This document shows, piece by piece, positions 6,010-11,128 of a stretch of 11,128 nucleotides of DNA. The notes beneath the pieces are model-generated. The model was given only the letters and a program-made list of their open reading frames with translations, did not search any database and was not told the origin of the DNA. Both the position numbers and the translations under genes were made by a program. Every line of letters starts with the position of its first letter. Within the stretch, counting starts at the first letter, position 1. This DNA comes from Actinomycetes bacterium (GTDB taxonomy: Bacteria > Actinomycetota > Coriobacteriia > Coriobacteriales > Coriobacteriaceae). The stretch covers positions 1 through 11,128 of the forward strand of contig JAEZNV010000154.1 in assembly GCA_023441725.1 (NCBI GenBank), given 5' to 3'.

Positions 6010-7205
6010 GCCGCGTAAGCCCCCTTGTCAGAAATTGCGTAGTGGCGGGCAGAGCCCTCGCCTAGCCAGCCGTTCATCTTGGTGATAAAGGTGTCGACCA
6101 GGTCGAGCGGCACGAAGGCCTGGATGGTGCCACCAAAGCCGCCACCGTGGATACGGACGGCGCCACGGCCGTCGAGCACGTGCTCGGCCAGTGCCAGGGC
6201 ATACATCGAGGGCTGCTCGGAGCCCAGCTTGGCAACGACATTCTGTAGGTACATGGCAGAGCTGGCGCCGGACTCGCGCGTCAGGACCAGGAACTGATCG
6301 ATGTCGCCGGCGTTCAGAGCAGCCCAGCGCTTGTCGACCAGGCCGTTCTCGTACCAGTAGTGAACGGCGCGCAGGCAGGCGCGGTCGCCCAGCTTGGCGC
6401 GCAGCTCGGGGAGCTTGGCGTCAAAATCGGCAACGTCGACCTCGCACAGGCGTGCCTTGCCAAACTCGGCGGCAACGTCCTGCATCTCGCGCGGAACGGC
6501 GGCGTAGTCGTCGGTGGCGGCCACGTGGTCGGCACCGACCTTAACGAGCACGAGCGCATAGCCGTGATCCTCAAAGTTGAGCTCGAGCTTCTGGGTTTTA
6601 GGCTGAGCCTGGTCCTCAAAGTCCATGTAGGCAAGGCCGCCCAGGCACACGGCGGCCTGGTCCATCAGACCGCAGGGCTTGCCGTAATAGTTGTTCTCGG
6701 TGCGCTGGCTCATCTGCGCGAGCGCGACGGGCTCGATGGCGGGTGCGCCCCAGAGGGTTTCCATGGCGCGACCGTACGCGGCCTCGACGGCGGCAGAGCT
6801 GGAAAGACCGCCGCCCGAGGGGACGGAGCAGGTGAAGGCGAAATCGAAGCCGTGGGGCTCAACGCCAAGGGCTGCAATCTCGTGGGCCATGCCGCGGACG
6901 AGGCTCGCGGACGTGCCCTTCTCGGACTCTTGAATATCCAGCGTGTCGAGCATGATTTCAAACGTAGGATAGCCCTCGTCGGCGACGCGAATCTTGTTGG
7001 AGTCGGTTGCCACGGCGATGCCGTCAACGGCGACATCGAGCGAGCCGGCGATAACGTGGCCGCCCTCGTGGTCGGTGTGGTTGCCGCTGATCTCGGAACG
7101 GCCGGGCGCGTGCACGTAGAGCACCTGGCGGTCGCCGATGGGGCCAAACTCCTCCTCGAACAGCTTGGTGAGCGTGGCGAATGTCTTTTCGTCGGGGGTG
7201 GTCAT
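6000..7205 (-). CDS. galK: Galactokinase
   Basis: The 401-aa GHMP-family kinase phosphorylates alpha-D-galactose with ATP to galactose 1-phosphate, the entry step of the Leloir pathway, in the cytosol. The galactokinase signature is at residues 34-49 (PGRSEISGNHTDHEGG). It has Asn42 where E. coli-type enzymes have Glu (GEHTDY); the GNHTDH form is common in Firmicutes-like galactokinases. The ATP loop is VPSGGGLSSSAA at 128-139. Asp182 in GLMDQ is the expected catalytic base, and IHGGGFGGTIQAF at 352-364 is the third GHMP motif. ATG 7205 was chosen because AAGGAAAGGA ends 5 nt upstream. The frame runs on to 7292, but that stretch holds operator and promoter sequence. galK is the first gene of the operon with galT and is divergent from the LacI-family repressor gene. 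Confidence 0.94.
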   Translation of the reverse strand: MTTPDEKTFATLTKLFEEEFGPIGDRQVLYVHAPGRSEISGNHTDHEGGHVIAGSLDVAVDGIAVATDSNKIRVADEGYPTFEIMLDTLDIQESEKGTSASLVRGMAHEIAALGVEPHGFDFAFTCSVPSGGGLSSSAAVEAAYGRAMETLWGAPAIEPVALAQMSQRTENNYYGKPCGLMDQAAVCLGGLAYMDFEDQAQPKTQKLELNFEDHGYALVLVKVGADHVAATDDYAAVPREMQDVAAEFGKARLCEVDVADFDAKLPELRAKLGDRACLRAVHYWYENGLVDKRWAALNAGDIDQFLVLTRESGASSAMYLQNVVAKLGSEQPSMYALALAEHVLDGRGAVRIHGGGFGGTIQAFVPLDLVDTFITKMNGWLGEGSARHYAISDKGAYAAWL

Positions 7206-7245
7206 GGGAGTCCTTTCCTTGGCGCGCCCGGGTGGGTTTTGCGTC

Positions 7246-7263
7246 GTTATGAGTACGTTAACA
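7246..7263. promoter_or_regulatory. Operator O1 before galK (LacI-type)
   Basis: The site reads GTTATGAGTACGTTAACA. Its core TGAGTACGTTAACA has the TG-CG-CA layout usual for LacI/GalR-family operators. It is the exact reverse complement of O2 at 7314-7331 and lies 41 nt upstream of galK, over the likely -10 region. Confidence 0.8.
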
Positions 7264-7284
7264 ACTTGAAGCGGCATGAACCAA
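7256..7284 (-). promoter_or_regulatory. Possible galKT promoter
   Basis: On the - strand, TTGGTT (7279-7284) as -35 is separated by 17 nt from a weak -10, TTAACG (7256-7261), inside operator O1. The weak -10 makes this tentative. The position fits repression by a protein bound at O1. Confidence 0.35.
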
Positions 7285-7313
7285 GTATTCACGATACCGC
7301 ACGCTACGGGCTA

Positions 7314-7331
7314 TGTTAACGTACTCATAAC
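7314..7331. promoter_or_regulatory. Operator O2 in the galK-lacI divergent region
   Basis: The site reads TGTTAACGTACTCATAAC, a perfect 18-bp inverted copy of O1 with centres 68 bp apart. TGTTAACGTACTCA differs from the general cre/LacI-family consensus TGWNANCGNTNNCA at one position. The pair could support cooperative binding or a small DNA loop. Confidence 0.8.
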
Positions 7332-7381
7332 ACAACGCTTGTCACTTTTTGAGAATCTGGTAATCGGTAGAAATTCAGCCG

Positions 7382-7410
7382 TGAACGGTACTGCCGTATG
7401 GACTTATAAA
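7382..7410 (+). promoter_or_regulatory. Possible promoter of the LacI-family gene
   Basis: TATAAA at 7405-7410 is a good -10. TGAACG at 7382-7387 is a weak -35 with 17-nt spacing. The predicted start of transcription is near 7417, about 20 nt before operator O3, so bound repressor could block its own transcription. Confidence 0.4.
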
Positions 7411-7437
7411 GCAGAAGAGATGCAGATAGAAAAAGTA

Positions 7438-7450
7438 GAGTACGTTAACA
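7438..7450. promoter_or_regulatory. Operator O3, third copy, before the LacI-family gene
   Basis: GAGTACGTTAACA repeats 13 consecutive bases of O1 in the same orientation. It lies 93 nt before the GTG start of the repressor gene and probably downstream of its promoter, which suggests autoregulation. Confidence 0.7.
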
Positions 7451-7543
7451 TGCGTCCGACGATAGCGGGCCTCGGCGCGGGATGTATTTCTGCCCGGGCC
7501 GGCATTCACGCTATTCAAATCTCGCAAGGGTGAAGGTGATCCT

Positions 7544-8575
7544 GTGGCAAGGCGCCCGTCCAACGATACCAGTTCGCGTCCGGTCTCCATGGCCGACGTC
7601 GCCCGCGCTGCCGGCGTTTCGCAGCAGACGGTTTCGCGCGTCGCCAACGGCTTGCCCAACGTTAACGAGCAGACGCGCCAGCGCGTGCAGACCGCTATGC
7701 AAGAGCTCGGCTTTCGTCCGAGTTATGCCGGTCGCTCGCTGCGCGACGGTCGCTACCATTCGGTCGGCCTGTGCGTCAACGATGTCACCAAGTTTGGCAA
7801 CCTCTCAATGATCGACGGCATCGCCAGCGCTGCTCGCGAGCATAATTGCGCCATCACGTTGGTCGAGATGTCCAAGACCGAGGAGTTTTCGCTTGCCGAG
7901 GCCACGCGTCGTATGGCCGCATTGCCGGTGGACGGCATCATCATCGGCATGAGCCGCATGGCGCCCGATTTTGAGACGTTTGATCCACTGCCGGGCATTG
8001 GCACGGTCATCGTTACCATGTACGCGCACCCGCGGGTGACCACGGTCGACTCCGATCATTACGGCTGCTCGCTCTTGCTTATGGATCACCTGTTTGAGCT
8101 GGGGCACGAGCAGATTCGCTATATTGGCGGCCCGTCGTTCTCGGTCGACGAGCAATTTCGCCGCGCTGGCTGGCAGGATGCGCTCGAGCGTAAACACATC
8201 GAGCCGGCAGAGCCGCTCGAGGGCGACTGGTCTGCCAACAGCGGCTACGAGGCCGGCAGATATCTGGCCGAGCACGACCGCACCATGACGGCGATTTACG
8301 CGGCAAACGACCAGATGGCAAATGGCGCGATTGCCGCGCTGCGTGATAGCGGCCTGCGCGTGCCCGAGGACGTGAGCGTGGTGGGCGTCGACGATTCGCT
8401 CGATGATTTTGTGGCACACAACGAGCTCACGACCGTGCGATTCGATCTACATCAGCGCGGACGCGAGGTGTTTGAGCATGCGGTTCCCGAGGCGGGTACG
8501 GCGGGCAAAACCGTTGCCATCCGTATTCCCGGCCAGCTCATTATTCGACATAGCACGGCGATACTGCGCGCATAG
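7544..8575 (+). CDS. LacI-family transcriptional repressor, probably of galKT
   Basis: The 343-aa DNA-binding regulator has an N-terminal LacI helix-turn-helix at about residues 14-48 (VSMADVARAAGVSQQTVSRV) and a hinge helix around 57-68. A periplasmic-binding-protein-like sensor domain covers about 72-340, with GHEQIRYIGG, AANDQMANGAIAAL and VPEDVSVVGVDD in the family's usual order. It is a GalR/LacI-type cytosolic repressor. The inducer is not readable from sequence, but galactose or a galactose derivative is likely given divergent galK. The start is a GTG at 7544 with AAGGTGA at 7533-7539. Three matching operator-like sites lie between it and galK, supporting control of galKT and of itself. 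No clear terminator follows; the next gene, fprA, has its own promoter. Confidence 0.88.
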   Translation: MARRPSNDTSSRPVSMADVARAAGVSQQTVSRVANGLPNVNEQTRQRVQTAMQELGFRPSYAGRSLRDGRYHSVGLCVNDVTKFGNLSMIDGIASAAREHNCAITLVEMSKTEEFSLAEATRRMAALPVDGIIIGMSRMAPDFETFDPLPGIGTVIVTMYAHPRVTTVDSDHYGCSLLLMDHLFELGHEQIRYIGGPSFSVDEQFRRAGWQDALERKHIEPAEPLEGDWSANSGYEAGRYLAEHDRTMTAIYAANDQMANGAIAALRDSGLRVPEDVSVVGVDDSLDDFVAHNELTTVRFDLHQRGREVFEHAVPEAGTAGKTVAIRIPGQLIIRHSTAILRA

Positions 8576-8658
8576 TTTGTGCAGGTAAACGGCGATATAT
8601 TCCACCTCAATAACAATCGATAAGGATGCTGGCAGATAGCCGTGTCTATGAAGACGAG

Positions 8659-8688
8659 TGTTATGATAGACGGGTTCTTTTGTCTATC
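8659..8688 (+). promoter_or_regulatory. Extended -10 promoter and inverted repeat before fprA
   Basis: TGTTATGAT (8659-8667) is an extended -10 box (TGn plus TATGAT). GATAGAC (8665-8671) overlaps it and is repeated inverted as GTCTATC (8682-8688), two bases before the AGGAGG ribosome site at 8690-8695. A related GTCTATG is at 8644-8650. The inverted repeat could be an operator or a 5'-leader hairpin. No matching -35 is needed for an extended -10, and none is clear. Confidence 0.55.
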
Positions 8689-8704
8689 TAGGAGGCTTTG
8701 CCTG

Positions 8705-9865
8705 ATGGAGATCACCAAGGATATCCGCTACATTGGCGTCAACGATCACGACATTGACTTGTTCGAGGGCCAGTACGATGTGTCCGAGAACGGTATGGCA
8801 TACAACAGCTACGTTATCTTGGGCGAAAAGATCGCTGTCGCCGATTCAGTCGACGGCGGTTTTGTTGACGAGTGGCTCGGCAACCTCGAGGCCGTGCTCG
8901 ATGGCCGTACGCCCGACTACCTGGTTGTCCATCACATGGAGCCCGATCACTCCGCCGGTATCGCCGCCTTTATGGAGTGCTATCCCCAGGCACAGATTGT
9001 GGCCAGCATGGGTGCCTTCCGCATGATGGTCAACTACTTTGGCACCGACTACCCCGAGCGCAAGGTGGTCGTCAAAGAGGGCGACGTGCTCGACCTGGGT
9101 GGCCACAGCCTGACTTTTATCGGCGCCCCCAACGTTCACTGGCCCGAGGTGATCTTCTCCTACGAGTCCACCGACAAGGTGCTCTTTAGTGCTGACGGCT
9201 TTGGCAAGTTTGGCGCCAACGACATCGAGGATCCCGAGGGGTGGGCTTGCGAGGCTCGCCGCTACTACTTTGGCATCGTCGGTAAGTTCGGCAAGTTTGT
9301 GCAGGCCGTCCTCAAGAAGGCCGCCGGCCTGGACATCCAGATCATCTGCCCGCTCCACGGCCCCGTGCTGACCGAGAACCTGGGCTACTACCTCGACACC
9401 TATAACACCTGGTCGAGCTATCAGCCCGAGGACGAGGGCATCACGATCGCCTATGCGAGCGTGTATGGCCATCTGAAGGCTGCCGTCGAGGAGCTCGCAT
9501 CTGCGCTCGAGGCTCGCGGCCAGAAGGTCTCCGTCTTTGACCTGGCTCGCGACGACATGGCCGAGGCCGTTGAGGATGCGTTCCGCTACGACCGTCTGGT
9601 GCTCGCCTCCATTACCTATCAGGGCGAGATCTTCCCGTGCATGAGCACCTTTATCCACACGCTCGCCGAGCACGCCTACCAGAACCGTACGGTGGCGCTC
9701 GTCGAGGCCGGCTCTTGGGCGCCTGCAGCTGCCAAGGTTATGACCAAGGAGCTCGAGGGCATGAAGGACATCACCCTGACGCAGAACAAGGTGACCGTGC
9801 TGGGCTCGCTCAACGACGCCTCGCGCGCTCAGATCGAGGCCCTTGCCGACGAGCTGTCCAAGTAA
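8705..9865 (+). CDS. fprA: A-type flavodiiron protein (FprA family)
   Basis: The 386-aa cytosolic protein reduces oxygen to water, or nitric oxide to nitrous oxide, and protects anaerobes. The N-terminal metallo-beta-lactamase-like domain (about 1-245) carries the diiron ligand pattern: HMEPDH (His77, Glu79, Asp81, His82), His145 in NVHWPE, Asp164 in ADGFG and His218 in PLHGP. The C-terminal flavodoxin domain (about 247-386) has the FMN phosphate-loop region SVYGHLKAA (252-260) plus SITYQGEIF and GSWAPAAAK. Length matches two-domain class A proteins, with no rubredoxin or flavin-reductase fusion. Rubredoxin or another electron donor must come from elsewhere. ATG 8705 follows AGGAGG (8690-8695) by 9 nt. 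It is a single-gene unit with its own promoter and a strong terminator, functionally separate from the sugar genes. Oxygen versus NO preference cannot be read from sequence. Confidence 0.93.
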   Translation: MEITKDIRYIGVNDHDIDLFEGQYDVSENGMAYNSYVILGEKIAVADSVDGGFVDEWLGNLEAVLDGRTPDYLVVHHMEPDHSAGIAAFMECYPQAQIVASMGAFRMMVNYFGTDYPERKVVVKEGDVLDLGGHSLTFIGAPNVHWPEVIFSYESTDKVLFSADGFGKFGANDIEDPEGWACEARRYYFGIVGKFGKFVQAVLKKAAGLDIQIICPLHGPVLTENLGYYLDTYNTWSSYQPEDEGITIAYASVYGHLKAAVEELASALEARGQKVSVFDLARDDMAEAVEDAFRYDRLVLASITYQGEIFPCMSTFIHTLAEHAYQNRTVALVEAGSWAPAAAKVMTKELEGMKDITLTQNKVTVLGSLNDASRAQIEALADELSK

Positions 9866-9897
9866 CGACACGTTCACTTTTGACGCTCAACCATCAC

Positions 9898-9942
9898 AAC
9901 CACCACAAAGGGGACAGGCACCTTTGTGGTGGTTTTTGTTTA
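9898..9942 (+). terminator. Rho-independent terminator of fprA
   Basis: AACCACCACAAAGG (9898-9911) pairs perfectly over 14 bp with CCTTTGTGGTGGTT (9921-9934) around the 9-nt loop GGACAGGCA, followed by TTTTTGTTT. The stop codon of the converging DeoR-family gene lies within the T-tract (9940-9942). The loop and inner stem contain GGGGACAGGCACCTTT, a REP-like string. Confidence 0.92.
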
Positions 9943-10743
9943 AGCGCCGGCAATGATGAGGGCTGGACGTGCGCTGTCGGTAGCCTCGGCGATTGAGGTG
10001 GCGACGGCATGGTCGGGGTCACGGTCCATCACGATGGCGTCGACATCGGTCAGCTCGGCAAAGCGGTACATGCCGCGTCCGTTAACCTTGCTGGCGTCCA
10101 TGAGGGCGACGCTTTGATGGGCCGCGGTGATCATAGCCGTTTTGGTCTCGGCCATCTGGGGAAAGTCGGTCGTAAAGCCGCAGCTGGAGACAAAGGCGCC
10201 GGGGCACATGACGGCCAGATCGGCATGGACCATTTGGAGCGCCTGCATAGTGAGCGGTCCGTACAAATAACGATGGCCTTTGCGCAACGCCCCGCCCAGC
10301 ATGACGACATCGACCGAGGGCATGCTCTCGTCGATGTAATCGGCAATGGTAATGTCGGCCGTGATGACGGTGATGCCGTTGCGCTGGTCGAGGAGCCGAA
10401 CGAACTCGAGCGCCGTGGTGCCCGAGTCGACGAGCAGCGTGTCGCCGTCATTGACGAGCTCGATGGCGCTTTGCGCGATGGCTTGCTTGGCGGCGACGTT
10501 GACATTGATGCGGCGATCCTGCGTGGAGACGGTCAGACGTTTGTGGAGCGACACGGCGCCACCATGCGTGCGGCGCAGCTTGCCTGCTTCGGCGAGCGCG
10601 TCCAGGTCGGCGCGGGCGGTGACGGAGGACACGCCAAAGGTCTGGGCGATTTCTGCTACCTGCACTGAGGCGTTATGATCGAGCATTTCCATAATGGCGG
10701 TACGGCGTTCGTCGGCAAAAGCACGGTTGGTGGCTTGGGCCAT
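9940..10743 (-). CDS. DeoR-family transcriptional regulator
   Basis: The 267-aa cytosolic sugar-metabolism regulator has a DeoR helix-turn-helix at about residues 11-63. That segment includes ERRTAIMEML, the recognition segment VSSVTARADLDAL, and the family signature GKLRRTHGGAV. The C-terminal sugar-phosphate sensor domain (about 80-250) has VDSGTTALE (105-113) and MDASKV, as in regulators that sense phosphorylated sugars. I prefer ATG 10743 because GGAG lies 5 nt upstream and the product then has family-like length. The in-frame ATG at 10800 would add 19 residues from AT-rich sequence with no good ribosome site. The gene is divergent from a class II aldolase gene, which is its most likely target along with a sugar-phosphate pathway. 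It ends in the fprA terminator. The effector is unknown; fructose- or tagatose-phosphates are candidates by context only. Confidence 0.88.
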   Translation of the reverse strand: MAQATNRAFADERRTAIMEMLDHNASVQVAEIAQTFGVSSVTARADLDALAEAGKLRRTHGGAVSLHKRLTVSTQDRRINVNVAAKQAIAQSAIELVNDGDTLLVDSGTTALEFVRLLDQRNGITVITADITIADYIDESMPSVDVVMLGGALRKGHRYLYGPLTMQALQMVHADLAVMCPGAFVSSCGFTTDFPQMAETKTAMITAAHQSVALMDASKVNGRGMYRFAELTDVDAIVMDRDPDHAVATSIAEATDSARPALIIAGA

Positions 10744-10842
10744 GCTTGCTCCATTCTCGGCTAAATTTGCAGGAATTGTGTTGACTCTATTTTCGTTCAT
10801 TTTCTTTTTGAGTAAGAAAACACCTTTCGATTACTTATCTTT

Positions 10843-10871
10843 TCTATAAAAGAAAGACGCTGAGCGCTCAA
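10843..10871 (-). promoter_or_regulatory. Promoter of the DeoR-family gene with overlapping palindrome
   Basis: On the - strand, TTGAGC (10866-10871) and TATAGA (10843-10848) are separated by exactly 17 nt, a good sigma-70-type promoter. The perfect 10-bp palindrome TGAGCGCTCA (10861-10870) overlaps the -35 box. Downstream, TTTCG half-sites at 10791 and 10825 resemble those bound by some DeoR-family proteins. Transcription should start near 10836, about 90 nt before the preferred start codon. Confidence 0.6.
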
Positions 10872-11077
10872 AATTCAATATCGAACATGTCCACTCGGCT
10901 CAAATTCCTTCCGTTTACTTTTCAAAAACGACTGTATTGACCTGCATGGGCTCAATATCTCGCGCGTGTAAAGCCGCTGAATTTCATACAATGAGCGCAG
11001 CAAAACGCAAGGTAAAACGCCTTGTGAACAACTACGCCCGATGTCCAGATGCGGGCGAGGGAGAGGAGCAAACGCTC
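10872..11077 (+). promoter_or_regulatory. Leader and promoter region of the class II aldolase gene
   Basis: TACAAT at 10987-10992 matches the -10 consensus at five of six positions, but its -35 is poor. A TTGACC at 10937-10942 is too far away to pair with it. A leader hairpin, CGCCCG (11035-11040) with CGGGCG (11052-11057), ends just before the ribosome site AGAGGAG (11062-11068). The start of transcription is uncertain. Confidence 0.4.
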
Positions 11078-11128
11078 ATGGCACTTGTTACCACCGAAAA
11101 GATGCTCAAGGACGCTCAGGCCGGCCAC
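11078..11128 (+). CDS. Class II fructose-/tagatose-bisphosphate aldolase, N-terminal fragment
   Basis: Only the first 17 codons are present (MALVTTEKMLKDAQAGH), and the gene runs off the right edge. The start xLVTTxxMLxxAQxG is the typical opening of zinc-dependent class II aldolases of the Fba/GatY/KbaY family. These cleave fructose 1,6-bisphosphate or tagatose 1,6-bisphosphate into dihydroxyacetone phosphate and glyceraldehyde 3-phosphate. The active-site residues that would separate the two lie outside the window. AGAGGAG at 11062-11068 gives a clear ribosome site, 9 nt before the ATG. The gene is divergent from a DeoR-family regulator. If it were a tagatose-bisphosphate aldolase it would complete the LacAB-LacC route, but a glycolytic aldolase is at least as likely. 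Confidence 0.7.
   Translation, partial: MALVTTEKMLKDAQAGH

Noticed and set aside
7206..7292. N-terminal extension of galK to ATG 7292
   Set aside because: This stretch contains operator O1 and the probable promoter, and a good ribosome site precedes ATG 7205.
8846..9877. 343-codon - strand open frame opposite fprA
   Set aside because: It is antisense to a complete flavodiiron protein with all metal ligands and has no motif of its own.
10744..10800. N-terminal extension of the DeoR regulator to ATG 10800
   Set aside because: The added 19 residues are AT-rich and lack a ribosome site; GGAG precedes ATG 10743. It is not excluded.

Overview
The window reads as a chromosome segment of a GC-rich, anaerobic gut actinobacterium. 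The best guess is a Coriobacteriia member such as Collinsella. The reasons are the strong G/C bias at third codon positions, strong AGGAG-type ribosome sites, a flavodiiron oxygen-scavenging protein, and lac/gal sugar genes that resemble Firmicutes homologues. The genus is an inference from gene content and style, not from a marker gene.

Left part (1-2655, all + strand): the 3' end of lacB (galactose-6-phosphate isomerase subunit), then lacX (aldose 1-epimerase family), then lacC (tagatose-6-phosphate kinase). These belong to the tagatose-6-phosphate route of lactose/galactose breakdown. Two copies of a structured palindromic intergenic element (261-410 and 2501-2655) follow lacB and lacC and bracket the lacX-lacC pair. 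The two copies show compensatory base changes in their stems. I regard this as the most interesting unexplained feature.

Middle part (2672-4254): one AAA ATPase/DUF4143 gene on the - strand. It is bracketed by a near-identical 39-bp direct repeat and preceded by tandem 33-bp repeats that each fold into a hairpin. It looks like an accessory cassette set between the lac and gal genes.

The gal block (4287-7205, - strand) is a galK-galT operon with a 10-nt gene overlap and a strong terminator. It is transcribed divergently from a LacI-family repressor gene (7544-8575, + strand). The 338-bp gap between them holds three copies of one operator-like sequence, two of them as a perfect 18-bp inverted repeat, which suggests autoregulated control of the Leloir genes by this repressor. 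So the window carries parts of both galactose routes: the tagatose-6-P route for PTS-imported sugar and the Leloir route for free galactose. No galE and no lacA is present.

Right part (8576-11128): an A-type flavodiiron protein (+) ends at a perfect 14-bp terminator. A DeoR-family regulator (-) converges on that terminator. A divergent intergenic region with recognisable promoter elements leads to the first 17 codons of a class II aldolase (+). The aldolase may be glycolytic, or it may complete the tagatose pathway by cleaving tagatose-1,6-bisphosphate.

I found no rRNA, tRNA, CRISPR array, transposase or phage gene.
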